Assembly: GCF_036182465.1 (NCBI RefSeq)
Contig: NZ_CP108081.1
Location: forward strand, 3,472,001-3,536,000
Reading direction: 5' to 3'
Length of the DNA: 64,000 bases
Source of the DNA: Streptomyces sp. NBC_00258
Lineage (GTDB): Bacteria > Actinomycetota > Actinomycetes > Streptomycetales > Streptomycetaceae
The notes under the pieces were generated by a model. That model saw only the letters and a list, made by a program, of their open reading frames with translations. It did no database searches and was not told where the DNA came from. Made by a program: the position numbers and the translations under genes. Shown piece by piece: positions 41,603 to 50,433 of the stretch. Positions within the stretch are counted from its first letter, which is position 1. Every line of letters begins with the position of its first letter.

Positions 41603-42592
41603 ATGCCCGTCATATCCGAGCCCACACAGTTCAACGAGGACGAGCTCTACGTCGACCTGCGGGCGGCACTGGGGCTGCCGCTCTTCCTGAAGTGCGAGGG
41701 GTTCAACTTCGCGGGGTCGATCAAACTGAAGGCCGCGACCGAGATGGTCAACGCCGCCGAGCGCGAGGGTGTCCTGCGGCCGGGATCCGTCATGGTCGAG
41801 TCGTCGTCCGGGAACCTCGGCGTGGCGCTGAGCATGATCGCGGCGAGCCGTGGCTACGGGTTCCTGTGCGTGACCGACTCGCGCTGCAATCCGGCGACCC
41901 GGCGGATGATGGAGGCGCTGGGGAGCGTCGTCCACGTGATCGACGAACCCGATCTGCACGGCGGCTTCCTGGGCGCGCGGATCGCGTACGTGAGCGCGGT
42001 GTGCGCCTCGGACGACCGGTACGTCTGGCTCAACCAGTACGCCAACGAGGGCAACTGGCGCGCGCACTACCGCACCACGGCACCGGCCATCGCCCGCCGT
42101 TTCCCGCACCTGGACGTGCTGTTCGTCGGGGCCGGCACCACCGGCACCCTGATGGGCTGCGCGCGCTGGTTCTGGCAGCAGCGGCGCCGGGTGCGGATCG
42201 TGGCCGTGGACACCGTCGGCTCGGTGACCTTCGGGGGGCCGCCCGCTCCCCGGATGATCCCCGGCCTGGGCATGGCCGTCCGTCCGCCGCTGCTCGACGA
42301 GTCCTACGTGGACGACGTGGTGCACGTCCCGGAGCCGGACACGCTGCGGGCCTGCCGCCGACTCGCCTCCCGGGGCTTCCTGTTCGGCGGCTCCACCGGC
42401 ACCGTGGTCAGCGGCGCGACCGACTGGCTCGCCCAGTACGGGCGGCGCAACCTCACCGCGGTGGCGATCGCCCCGGACCTCGGCGAGCGCTACCTCGACA
42501 CGGTCCACAGCCCGGGCTGGGGGGTGAACGTCCACGGCGAGGACACGCTCGGCGGCTCCGGCGAACTGGCCGCCCTGTCGCACCCCGCCTGA
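41603..42592 (+). CDS. sbnA: N-(2-amino-2-carboxyethyl)-L-glutamate synthase (PLP)
   Basis: The 329-residue protein is a cysteine-synthase-fold PLP enzyme of the SbnA type. The PLP Lys is in FAGSIKLKAATEM, the substrate loop is VESSSGNLGVAL, and the phosphate-binding loop is GAGTTGTLMG. SbnA joins O-phospho-L-serine and L-glutamate to give N-(2-amino-2-carboxyethyl)-L-glutamate, the SbnB substrate. An AGGGGGG ribosome site precedes ATG 41603. It closes the operon of synthetase, A-T protein, oxygenase and sbnBA. Confidence 0.9.
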   Translation: MPVISEPTQFNEDELYVDLRAALGLPLFLKCEGFNFAGSIKLKAATEMVNAAEREGVLRPGSVMVESSSGNLGVALSMIAASRGYGFLCVTDSRCNPATRRMMEALGSVVHVIDEPDLHGGFLGARIAYVSAVCASDDRYVWLNQYANEGNWRAHYRTTAPAIARRFPHLDVLFVGAGTTGTLMGCARWFWQQRRRVRIVAVDTVGSVTFGGPPAPRMIPGLGMAVRPPLLDESYVDDVVHVPEPDTLRACRRLASRGFLFGGSTGTVVSGATDWLAQYGRRNLTAVAIAPDLGERYLDTVHSPGWGVNVHGEDTLGGSGELAALSHPA

Positions 42593-42677
42593 CCGGCACG
42601 GCGGGGCGGAAAGGGGCACGGTCCAGTGCGGCGGGAGTTTGGTGACGACCGCCGTACCGAGGGGTAGGTTCCCAGAC

Positions 42678-44312
42678 ATGGCAGCCAGCACCCACACCGT
42701 GACCAACCAGGCTCCGCCGCTGGTCTCGTACGACGTCTTCAACGCCGACCGTGCCCTCGTCGAGGCGGTCGACCGGCACCTCGACCCACAGCTGCTCGAC
42801 GAGGCGCACGGCGATCTGTCGGCCCTCGGGCTGACCTCCGGATCGGCGCAGGTCCAGGCCTGGGGGGCGCTGGCCAACGAGAACCCGCCGAAGCTGCGCA
42901 CCCACGACCGCTACGGCAACCGGGCCGACGACGTCGAGTTCCATCCGTCCTGGCACCGGCTGCTCGGCAAGGGTGTCTCGGCGGGCCTGACGGCGGCGTG
43001 GTCACAGCCCGGCGGGCATGTGCGGCGCGCGGCCGCCTTCGTGGTCTGGACGCAGGTCGAGGCGGGGAACCTGTGCCCGCTGTCGATGACGCACGCGGCG
43101 GTGCCCGCGCTGCGCACCGACCCGGCGCTCGCCGCCGAGTGGGAGCCCCGGCTCACGTCCATGGTCTACGACCAGGACCTGCGGCCCGCTCAGCAGAAGG
43201 CCGGCGTGCTCTTCGGGATGGGCATGACGGAGAAGCAGGGCGGCAGCGACGTACGCGCGAACACGACGTCCGCGCGAGCGCTGGCCGAGGACGGGACGTA
43301 CGAGCTGACGGGCCACAAGTGGTTCTGCTCGGCGCCGATGTCGGACGGTTTCCTGGTGCTGGCGCAGGCTCCCGGCGGGTTGACGTGTTTCCTGGTGCCG
43401 CGGGTCCTCGCCGACGGCACACGGAACGTGTTCCGCATCCAGCGGCTCAAGGACAAGCTGGGCAACCGGTCGAACGCGTCGGCCGAGGTCGAGTTCGACG
43501 GCACGTGGGCGCGCCGGGTCGGGGACGAGGGGCGCGGGGTGCGCACCATCATCGGGATGGTCGCGGCGACCCGGCTGGACTGTGTGCTCGGCTCGGCGGG
43601 TCTGATGCGGCAGGCCGTCTCACAGGCGGTCCACCACTCGACGTACCGCGAGGCGTTCGGCGGCAGGCTGATCGACAAGCCGCTGATGCGGAACGTCCTC
43701 GCGGACCTGGCCCTGGAGTCGGAGGCCGCGACGGTGCTCGGGCTGCGGCTCGCCGCCGCGTACGACGACGGGGGCGAGCAGGAGCGGGCGTTCCTGCGGA
43801 TCGCGGTACCGGCCGCGAAGTACTGGGTGACGAAGCGGTGCACGCCGGTCGCGGTGGAGGCCCTGGAGTGCCTCGGCGGCAACGGTTACGTGGAGGAGTC
43901 GGGCATGCCGCGGCTGCTGCGCGAGTCTCCGCTCAACTCCGTCTGGGAGGGCGCGGGCAACGTCCAGGCACTGGACGTCCTGCGCGCCCTGCAACGCGAA
44001 CCTGCGGCCCTCAACGCCTACCTCCAGGAGGTCGGCAGGGCCCGTGGCGCCGACCACCGGCTGGACGGCGCGATCAAGAACCTGCTGACCGAACTCGCCG
44101 ACCTGGAGGGCATCGAGGGACGCGCCCGGCGTCTCGTCGAGCGCATCGCCGTGGTCCTCCAGGGCTCGCTGCTGGTCCGGTTCGCGCCGCCGGAGGTCGC
44201 CGACGCGTTCTGCGCCTCACGCCTCGGCGGGGACTGGGGGGCGTCGTTCGGGACCCTGCCGCACACCCTGGACCTCGGCTCGGTGGTGGAGCGGGCGCGG
44301 CCCGTTTTCTGA
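42678..44312 (+). CDS. AidB-like acyl-CoA dehydrogenase
   Basis: The 544-residue flavoprotein is of the AidB class: longer than ordinary acyl-CoA dehydrogenases, with the signatures GMGMTEKQGGSDVRANTT, GHKWFCSAPMSDGFLVLAQ, RLKDKLGNRSNASAEVEF and ALECLGGNGYVEESGMPRLLRESPLNSVWEGAGNV (ends cited). AidB binds DNA and is induced by alkylation in E. coli; the actinobacterial members may degrade branched acyl-CoAs. TAGGTT (42665-42670) lies seven bases before the ATG, so it is probably leaderless and has its own promoter, separate from the sbn operon. Confidence 0.88.
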   Translation: MAASTHTVTNQAPPLVSYDVFNADRALVEAVDRHLDPQLLDEAHGDLSALGLTSGSAQVQAWGALANENPPKLRTHDRYGNRADDVEFHPSWHRLLGKGVSAGLTAAWSQPGGHVRRAAAFVVWTQVEAGNLCPLSMTHAAVPALRTDPALAAEWEPRLTSMVYDQDLRPAQQKAGVLFGMGMTEKQGGSDVRANTTSARALAEDGTYELTGHKWFCSAPMSDGFLVLAQAPGGLTCFLVPRVLADGTRNVFRIQRLKDKLGNRSNASAEVEFDGTWARRVGDEGRGVRTIIGMVAATRLDCVLGSAGLMRQAVSQAVHHSTYREAFGGRLIDKPLMRNVLADLALESEAATVLGLRLAAAYDDGGEQERAFLRIAVPAAKYWVTKRCTPVAVEALECLGGNGYVEESGMPRLLRESPLNSVWEGAGNVQALDVLRALQREPAALNAYLQEVGRARGADHRLDGAIKNLLTELADLEGIEGRARRLVERIAVVLQGSLLVRFAPPEVADAFCASRLGGDWGASFGTLPHTLDLGSVVERARPVF

Positions 44313-44337
44313 GCCGCCGTCAACAGACGTACGGGGC

Positions 44338-44375
44338 ACGGGGGTGGTGCTGCGCCGACACGGCACCACCCCCGT
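44338..44375 (+). terminator. Terminator after the AidB-like gene
   Basis: ACGGGGGTGGTGC and GCACCACCCCCGT form a perfect 13-bp stem with a 12-base loop, 25 bp after the stop codon. Confidence 0.75.
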
Positions 44376-44638
44376 TCCATGGCCCCGTTGAGCGGAGCAC
44401 GCACGCCGCACGAGGCGGCGTTGCGTCAATTTTTGGACACGCGGGGGAAGTTCACCAGGGTTGCAGGGGGTTGCAACCTCTCCGCACCCTGCGTGAAATC
44501 TCCGCTCCGCGTCCGGAGTGTCGCCCTCCGCGACGGACAGACGGCACTATGAGACGTGCAGTCAGTACGGGCTTCGGGTCACATGGCCGGGCGGCCGGGG
44601 CCACTTTGCCCGCTCAGGCTCTCCGGGAGGACCCAGTG

Positions 44639-45925
44639 GTGTACTCGCCGATGGACGTGACGCGGCTCGCCGCGGTGGACACAGCGCAGGCGGCTCGGGT
44701 GCTCGACGAGGTGCGCAACGCGACGCTGGCCGGCGAGCGCGCCCGGCTCGATCCGCGGCCGGTCATCGGGGAGTCCTGGGGGCGGATGCTGCGCTCCGGC
44801 GTGGACCCCGACCACGACTTCCGGGCCGGAGTGCTCGGTCCGGACGAGGTCGAGCGGCGCCGGCGCGACTCCCCGCTGCGGCACGTCCTTCCGGTACTGC
44901 GGCAGGGGCTGCTGTCGGTCGGGGACATCACCCAGCACATCATGGTCGTGGCGGACGCGCAGGCCCGGGTGTTGTGGCGCGAGGGCAGCCGGTCGGTGCT
45001 GCGCAAGGCCGACGGGTTCGGCTTCGAGATCGGCGCGGACTGGCGCGAGGAGGTCGTCGGCACGAACGGCGTCGGCACGCCCGCCGTCGCCCGCCGCCCC
45101 GTCCAGGTCTTCGCCGCCGAGCACTTCGTACGCACGCACTCCGCCTGGACCTGCACGGGCGCGCCGATCACCGACCCGCGCGACGGCCGGCTGATCGGCG
45201 TCGTGGACATCAGCGGGCCCTGGGAGACCATGCACCCGGCGACGCTCGCCTGGGTCGACTCGGTGGCCAAGCTCGCCGAGGCGCGGCTGCGGGAGCGGCA
45301 TCTGACCGCGCTGGACCGGCTGCGCGCGGTGGCCGCGCCGGTGCTCGCCCGGGTCGCCGGCCGCGCGCTCGCCGTCGACAAGGACGGCTGGACCGCCGCG
45401 ATCACCGGTATGCCGTACATGGAGAGGCTCGCGCTGCCCAGGGCGATCGGCACGGACCGGGTCTGGCTGCCCACGCTCGGCCTGTGCTCGGTGGAACCAC
45501 TGCCCGGCGGCTGGCTGGTGCGCGTCTCGGACGAGGAGTCCGCGCCCCGTGGCGCAGCCCGGATCGCCCTCGACCTGTCGCAGCCGCGCCGCTGGTCGGT
45601 GACCGTCACGGGCGTCACCGGCACCTGGACCCACGAACTGAGTCCGCGGCACGCCGAGTTGCTCTACCTCCTGGCCCTGCACCGCTCGGGCCTCAGCGCC
45701 GCGGCACTGGCGGACGACCTGTTCGGCGACCCCGCCCGCACGGTGACCGTACGAGCCGAGATGTCACGCGTACGCCGATATCTGGGGGCGGTCCTGGACC
45801 ACCGGCCGTATCGTTTCTGCGAAGCGGCGGAGGTCCGGACAACCCTGCCGCGAGATCCCCTGGACCTACTCCCGCACTCGACGGCACCGGGAGTACTGAG
45901 GGCAAGGCAGGCCGCCCCTTCTTAG
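44639..45925 (+). CDS. GAF-domain transcriptional regulator
   Basis: The 428-residue protein has an N-terminal helical region, a GAF domain (about residues 75-225: VVGTNGVGTPAVARRPVQVF, SAWTCTGAPITDPRDGRLIGVVDISGP) and a C-terminal winged-helix-like region (ELSPRHAELLYLLALHRSGLSAAALADDLFGD). This is the actinobacterial AcoR-like class that lacks the sigma54 ATPase domain; members control alcohol, aldehyde or acyl metabolism. The GTG at 44639 (or the one just before) follows GGGAGG. The 320-bp upstream region contains GGTTGCA repeated at 44459 and 44469 and the inverted pair GGTTGC/GCAACC. Confidence 0.8.
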   Translation: MYSPMDVTRLAAVDTAQAARVLDEVRNATLAGERARLDPRPVIGESWGRMLRSGVDPDHDFRAGVLGPDEVERRRRDSPLRHVLPVLRQGLLSVGDITQHIMVVADAQARVLWREGSRSVLRKADGFGFEIGADWREEVVGTNGVGTPAVARRPVQVFAAEHFVRTHSAWTCTGAPITDPRDGRLIGVVDISGPWETMHPATLAWVDSVAKLAEARLRERHLTALDRLRAVAAPVLARVAGRALAVDKDGWTAAITGMPYMERLALPRAIGTDRVWLPTLGLCSVEPLPGGWLVRVSDEESAPRGAARIALDLSQPRRWSVTVTGVTGTWTHELSPRHAELLYLLALHRSGLSAAALADDLFGDPARTVTVRAEMSRVRRYLGAVLDHRPYRFCEAAEVRTTLPRDPLDLLPHSTAPGVLRARQAAPS

Positions 45926-46033
45926 GGGGCGGTAGCGGCTTGCTTTTTCTCCGGGGGGCGGTAGCCCTTGCTTTTAAGGGGCGCGGGGCTGTGACATCTG
46001 CGGCTCCGCCGCGGGGCGCGACAAGCCCCCACC
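45926..46033. repeat. Intergenic repeats after the GAF regulator
   Basis: GGGCGGTAGC...TTGCTTTT occurs twice in tandem (about 45926-45949 and 45955-45976), followed by a copy of the GGGGCGCGGGG...GCCCCCACC repeat (45976-46033) whose internal GCGGCTCCGCCGC can fold. The remaining bases to 46225 hold no gene; TATTCCGGGGTATTC near 46098 is a short direct repeat. Confidence 0.5.
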
Positions 46034-46225
46034 AACCCGCACCCAACACACAACACCCCCGCCCAACCCGCGGAGCGAACCGGTCTACTCCCGACCTATT
46101 CCGGGGTATTCGACCGGACTCGCCACACCCTGACGTACCATCCTTCCCACGGCCCCCCACATCCGCCGCCTCCGGCGCTCAACCGCCGGATCACAGGAGG
46201 CAGTTGGCCGACGACGGGAGGACCT

Positions 46226-47629
46226 ATGACATCTCGAGGCAGACACCGCCGCCGAAAGAAGGGGCGTGTCCTGCGGGCCACGCTGTCCGGGACCGCCCTC
46301 GCCCTCACCGCCGCCGCCACCATCATCAGCACCTCGCAGGCTGCCGGCAGCGACAACCCGGGCCCGCTGACGTCGATCACCTCCTCGTCCGAGGTCAACA
46401 AGCTCCAGCTGCACGAGAACCTGGTCAGCGGCACGACACTCGACACCCTCCAGAGCGGAATGGGCGGGAACGTCGGGGTCGGCGCCGTCCTCGACAGCGC
46501 GAACCACCCGATGCGGAACAAGGCCGACTGCGACTCCACCGAGTCGGCGGCCCTGCCCGTCGAGCCGACCGCCACCCGTGCGTACTGCTGGGACAGCGGG
46601 GACGCGACGACACAGAAATGGCTGCCGCAGTCCGTCACCACCTCCGGGGACGCCGACAACGACGGCAAGTGGGGCAACGACCGGGTCATCCTCGCGGGCT
46701 GGACGCACAACGACCACAAGGCGGGCGAGCCCGCCGACGACAAGGGCCTCGCCCGGGTCGCCTTCATCGACGCGAACGACCCGAAGAACCTCAGGTACCG
46801 CTGGGTCCTGCTGGTCGCTCCGCTCTCCGGGGGCAAGGACTTCGGAGCGGTCCGCTCCCACGTCGGCGGCATGGTCTGGTACCAGGACAAGCTGATCGTC
46901 ACCGCCAAGAACGGCGCCGATCACAACAACGCGCTGTTCGTCTTCGACATGAACCGCATCCTGCAGGCCGACGTCAACAGCACCGAGATCGGCAAGGTCG
47001 GCGGCGGCTGGTCGGCACGCGGCTACCAGTACGTGATGCCGGCCATCGGCTCGTACGACCTCACCGGCGGAGCCTGTTCCGCGAGCAACAACAACGCGGT
47101 CCCCTGCTTCGGCTCGATCTCCCTGGACCGTACGTCGACACCGGACAGCCTGGTCGCGAACGAGTGGTTCAGCTCGGGTGGCAGTGAGCCGGCCCGCGTC
47201 TGGCGCTACTACTACAGCACCGCGAGCGACCGCACCGGCCTGCTCGGCAGCAACGCCAGCGACAACGTGAACGCCGACGAGGCGTACGAGACCAAGGCCG
47301 TCGGGCTGCAGGGCGTCCTCTCCCACAAACCGAGCGGCGCGAGCAAGGCCGACTGGTACGCGGGGTACGCGCCGGGCACCCGCGACCGGCACGGCACGCT
47401 CTGGCGGCAGAACGAGAGCACCGCCAAGGCCACGAAGTGCGGGGCCGGCGGGTCGTACGCCTGCTGGGGCCAGCACACCGAGTCCCTGTCGTACTGGCAG
47501 GAGACCGGCGAGCTGTGGACCCTCACCGAGTGGGCGGCGAACAAGGACAACGAATGGGAGCTGCCCGCCGTCCCGGAGCGCGTCCTGTACGCGGTCCCGC
47601 TGTCGGAGGTCGACGGCTCGGTGGAGTGA
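46226..47629 (+). CDS. Secreted protein of unknown function
   Basis: The 467-residue precursor has a long basic N-region (SRGRHRRRKKGR) and a hydrophobic core, with cleavage likely near SQAAG-SD. The mature part contains six Cys in three likely pairs (KADCDST/AYCWD, GGACSAS/VPCFG, TKCGAGGSYACWG) and Trp/Tyr-rich beta-strand segments (RVAFIDANDPKNLRYRWVLLV, GGMVWYQDKLIV). The layout suggests a beta-propeller. I do not recognise a named family. A GGGAGG ribosome site precedes the ATG. Confidence 0.75.
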   Translation: MTSRGRHRRRKKGRVLRATLSGTALALTAAATIISTSQAAGSDNPGPLTSITSSSEVNKLQLHENLVSGTTLDTLQSGMGGNVGVGAVLDSANHPMRNKADCDSTESAALPVEPTATRAYCWDSGDATTQKWLPQSVTTSGDADNDGKWGNDRVILAGWTHNDHKAGEPADDKGLARVAFIDANDPKNLRYRWVLLVAPLSGGKDFGAVRSHVGGMVWYQDKLIVTAKNGADHNNALFVFDMNRILQADVNSTEIGKVGGGWSARGYQYVMPAIGSYDLTGGACSASNNNAVPCFGSISLDRTSTPDSLVANEWFSSGGSEPARVWRYYYSTASDRTGLLGSNASDNVNADEAYETKAVGLQGVLSHKPSGASKADWYAGYAPGTRDRHGTLWRQNESTAKATKCGAGGSYACWGQHTESLSYWQETGELWTLTEWAANKDNEWELPAVPERVLYAVPLSEVDGSVE

Positions 47630-47730
47630 TCCGCACGCCCCCGGTGATCCGGCCTCCCGCGCCGGCCCGGTGGCCTGACCTCGGGCGTCAGCGGTGAGCC
47701 CGGGACAGCCGTCAACGTGAGCACCCGTGG

Positions 47731-47762
47731 AGGCGGGCCCCGCTTTGGAGCGGGGCCCGCCT
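47731..47762 (+). terminator. Strong terminator after the secreted protein gene
   Basis: A perfect 14-bp stem (left arm AGGCGGGCCCCGCT) with a TTGG loop, followed by TCGTGGTT. It lies between the secreted protein gene and the acetyltransferase gene. Confidence 0.85.
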
Positions 47763-47781
47763 TCGTGGTTCTCTGGCCCGC

Positions 47782-48351
47782 ATGAGCATCGCTGTGACCA
47801 CTTGGTCCCTGGAGCAGGTCTCCCCGGCCGACCAGCTGCCCGCCGCCGCCCCCGACGGCGACGTCCGGATCGTCCGCGCCGAGGTGCCCTCCCCCGAGTT
47901 CAGCCGCTATCTGTACACAGCGGTCGGCGGCGACATCCGCTGGACGGACCGGCTCGGCTGGACGTACGCGCAGTGGCAGGAGGGCCTGGACCGGCCGGGC
48001 GCGGAGACCTGGGTCGCGTACGACCGTGGAACGCCCGCCGGGTACGTACAACTGGAGCCGCAGGACGACGGCGTCGTGGAGATCGTCCACTTCGGGCTGA
48101 TCCCCGCCTTCCGGGGCCGGCGCATCGGCGGGCACCTCCTCTCCCACGGCGTGGCACGGGCCTGGGACCTGGCCGACCGCTGGCCGGGGCGGGCGCAGAC
48201 GAAGCGCGTCTGGTTGCATACGTGCAGCAAGGACGGCGAGCACGCGATGGACAACTACCTGCGCCGCGGCTTCAAGCTCTTCGACACCAAGGTCGAGGAG
48301 GAGCCGGACGTGACGGCACCCGGGCCCTGGCCGGGGGCTCACGCAGGCTGA
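47782..48351 (+). CDS. GNAT-family N-acetyltransferase
   Basis: The 189-residue protein has a GNAT domain. The acetyl-CoA loop is FRGRRIGGHLLSHG (motif A, RxxGxG-like), preceded by VVEIVHFGLIPA, with the motif B strand RVWLHTCSKDGEHAMDNYLRRGFKLF. The substrate is unknown. The start lies 19 bp after the terminator, suggesting a promoter inside the terminator region and possibly a leaderless transcript. Confidence 0.85.
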   Translation: MSIAVTTWSLEQVSPADQLPAAAPDGDVRIVRAEVPSPEFSRYLYTAVGGDIRWTDRLGWTYAQWQEGLDRPGAETWVAYDRGTPAGYVQLEPQDDGVVEIVHFGLIPAFRGRRIGGHLLSHGVARAWDLADRWPGRAQTKRVWLHTCSKDGEHAMDNYLRRGFKLFDTKVEEEPDVTAPGPWPGAHAG

Positions 48352-48416
48352 CCTGGCACGACGTGGGCGGATCCCGGCCACGTGACCTGCCGTGCGACCT
48401 GCCGTGTGACCGACAC

Positions 48417-48447
48417 CACCCTTGTCTCGCGTATCGAGACAAGGGTG
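48417..48447. terminator. Hairpin after the acetyltransferase gene
   Basis: CACCCTTGTCTCG and CGAGACAAGGGTG form a perfect 13-bp stem with a CGTAT loop, 65 bp after the stop codon. It insulates the sulfate operon from upstream transcription; use as an operator is also possible. Confidence 0.6.
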
Positions 48448-48465
48448 TCCGCATCATGGACGAAG

Positions 48466-48496
48466 CTGGACTGTGTCCAGATCGCCGTGACACGCT
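48466..48496 (+). promoter_or_regulatory. Promoter and operator of the sulfate assimilation operon
   Basis: TGGACT (48467-48472) and CACGCT (48491-48496), 18 bp apart, are candidate -35 and -10 elements, with the leader peptide ATG six bases downstream of the -10. The -35 is embedded in the inverted repeat CTGGAC-TGT-GTCCAG (48466-48480), a likely repressor site. Confidence 0.45.
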
Positions 48497-48502
48497 TCCG
48501 TC

Positions 48503-48586
48503 ATGTCTGGAACTGGAATTGCCTTGGTGAGTCGGCGGCACGTCGACCTCGGCCGCATGTCCAGCGCCATCTGTCCGGCCTGCTGA
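48503..48586 (+). CDS. Cysteine leader peptide of the sulfate assimilation operon
   Basis: This 27-residue ORF begins MSGTGIALVSRRHVDLGRM and ends CPAC just before the stop, with its only Cys codons at positions 24 and 27. A near-identical peptide precedes the sulfite reductase gene in many Streptomyces and is annotated there as a putative leader peptide. Ribosome stalling at the terminal Cys codons when Cys-tRNA is low is the probable signal. It lies 149 bp before the sulfite reductase start. GC-rich segments after it (48594-48616) can fold, but I did not find one dominant terminator. Confidence 0.75.
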   Translation: MSGTGIALVSRRHVDLGRMSSAICPAC

Positions 48587-48735
48587 CACAAGGCACCGGG
48601 GGCCTTTGACCCCGAGCCCAGCACTGCCGACATCCCCTTTGTCTCGCCCTGCGCAAAGACGCGCACGTATGCCCGTATGCGCCCACACGCGCAGGTCAGA
48701 GCCGCATCCGCCTGTCCCGAAGGACGTAGAACACC

Positions 48736-50433
48736 ATGGCCGCCACCCCACAGAATCCCGCTGCCGCAACGCCCCGCCGCAAGGTGAGCCGTCACCGCGG
48801 CGAGGGTCAGTGGGCCGTTGGTCACTACACCCCGCTCAACGGCAACGAGCAGTTCAAGAAGGACGACGACGGTCTCAACGTGCGGACACGCATTGAGACG
48901 ATCTACTCCAAGCGGGGCTTCGACTCGATCGACCCCAACGACCTGCGCGGACGCATGCGCTGGTGGGGCCTCTACACCCAGCGCAAGCCCGGGATCGACG
49001 GCGGCAAGACCGCGATCCTGGAGCCGGAGGAGCTGGACGACAAGTACTTCATGCTGCGGGTGCGGATCGACGGCGGACGCCTCACCACCCAGCAGCTGCG
49101 GGTCATCGGCGAGATCTCGCAGGAGTTCGCGCGGGGCACCGCGGACCTCACCGACCGGCAGAACGTCCAGTACCACTGGATCCGAATCGAGGACGTCCCG
49201 GAGATCTGGGAGCGCCTGGAGGCCGTCGGGCTGTCCACGACCGAGGCCTGCGGTGACACACCCCGGGTGATCCTCGGCTCGCCCGTCGCCGGGATCGCCG
49301 AGGACGAGATCATCGACGGCACCCCGGCCATCGAGGAGATCCACCGCCGGGTCATCGGCAACAAGGACTTCTCGAACCTGCCCCGCAAGTTCAAGACCGC
49401 GATCTCCGGCTCGCCGCTGCTCGACGTGGCGCACGAGATCAACGACGTCGCGTTCGTCGGCGTGAACCACCCGGAGCACGGCCCCGGCTTCGACCTCTGG
49501 GTCGGCGGCGGCCTCTCCACCAACCCGAAGATCGGCCAGCGCCTCGGCGCCTGGGTCCCGCTCGACGAGGTCGCGGACGTCCACATCGGCGTCCTCTCGA
49601 TCTTCCGCGACTACGGCTACCGGCGCCTTCGTACGCGTGCCCGGCTGAAGTTCCTGGTCGCCGACTGGGGTGTCGAGAAGTTCCGCCAGGTGCTCGAGGA
49701 CGAGTACCTGAAGCGCAAGCTGGTCGACGGCCCCGCTCCCGACCAGCCGGTCGCCCGCTGGCGCGACCACGTCGGTGTGCACCGTCAGCAGGACGGCCGC
49801 TACTACGTGGGCTTCGCCCCGCGCGTGGGCCGCGTGGACGGCGCGACCCTCACCAAGATCGCCGAACTGGCCGAGGCGCACGGCTCCGGCCGGCTGCGCA
49901 CCACCGTCGAGCAGAAGATGATCGTGCTCGACGTGGAGCAGGACCGGATCGACTCGCTGGTCGAGGGCCTTGAGTCGCTCGACCTGACCGCCAAGCCGTC
50001 GCCCTTCCGGCGCGGCACGATGGCCTGCACCGGCATCGAGTACTGCAAGCTCGCCATCGTCGAGACCAAGGCACGCGGTGCCTCGCTGATCGACGAACTG
50101 GAGCGCCGCATCCCCGAGTTCGACGAGCCCATCACCATCAACATCAACGGCTGCCCGAACGCCTGCGCCCGTATCCAGGTCGCGGACATCGGTCTCAAGG
50201 GCCAGTTGATGCTGAACGACCAGGGCGAGCAGGTCGAGGGCTACCAGGTGCACCTCGGCGGCGCACTCGGCCTGGAGGCCGGCTTCGGCCGCAAGGTCCG
50301 TGGCCTGAAGGTCACTTCGGACGACCTGCCCGACTACGTCGAGCGCGTGCTGAAGCGTTTCGAGGAGGAGCGCGAGGACGGCGAGCGCTTCGCCACCTGG
50401 GCTACTCGTGCCAGCGAGGAGTCTCTTTCATGA
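48736..50433 (+). CDS. sirA: Ferredoxin-dependent assimilatory sulfite reductase
   Basis: The 565-residue protein shows the twofold ferredoxin-type sulfite/nitrite reductase architecture (DLTDRQNVQYHWIRIEDVP in the first half). The siroheme/4Fe-4S site is near residues 430-480: Cys pair in ACTGIEYCK (C-x5-C) and in GCPNAC (C-x3-C). It reduces sulfite to sulfide with six electrons. Neighbouring cysHCDN genes settle sulfite over nitrite. Siroheme comes from the chelatase at the end of the operon. Its stop overlaps the next start (ATGA). Confidence 0.92.
   Translation: MAATPQNPAAATPRRKVSRHRGEGQWAVGHYTPLNGNEQFKKDDDGLNVRTRIETIYSKRGFDSIDPNDLRGRMRWWGLYTQRKPGIDGGKTAILEPEELDDKYFMLRVRIDGGRLTTQQLRVIGEISQEFARGTADLTDRQNVQYHWIRIEDVPEIWERLEAVGLSTTEACGDTPRVILGSPVAGIAEDEIIDGTPAIEEIHRRVIGNKDFSNLPRKFKTAISGSPLLDVAHEINDVAFVGVNHPEHGPGFDLWVGGGLSTNPKIGQRLGAWVPLDEVADVHIGVLSIFRDYGYRRLRTRARLKFLVADWGVEKFRQVLEDEYLKRKLVDGPAPDQPVARWRDHVGVHRQQDGRYYVGFAPRVGRVDGATLTKIAELAEAHGSGRLRTTVEQKMIVLDVEQDRIDSLVEGLESLDLTAKPSPFRRGTMACTGIEYCKLAIVETKARGASLIDELERRIPEFDEPITININGCPNACARIQVADIGLKGQLMLNDQGEQVEGYQVHLGGALGLEAGFGRKVRGLKVTSDDLPDYVERVLKRFEEEREDGERFATWATRASEESLS

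Noticed and set aside
45926..46225. Attachment site or mobile-element end
   Set aside because: The repeats are the common intergenic type, and no integrase, transposase or target duplication is visible.
48454..50253. A 599-codon minus-strand frame
   Set aside because: Antisense to the sulfite reductase gene.
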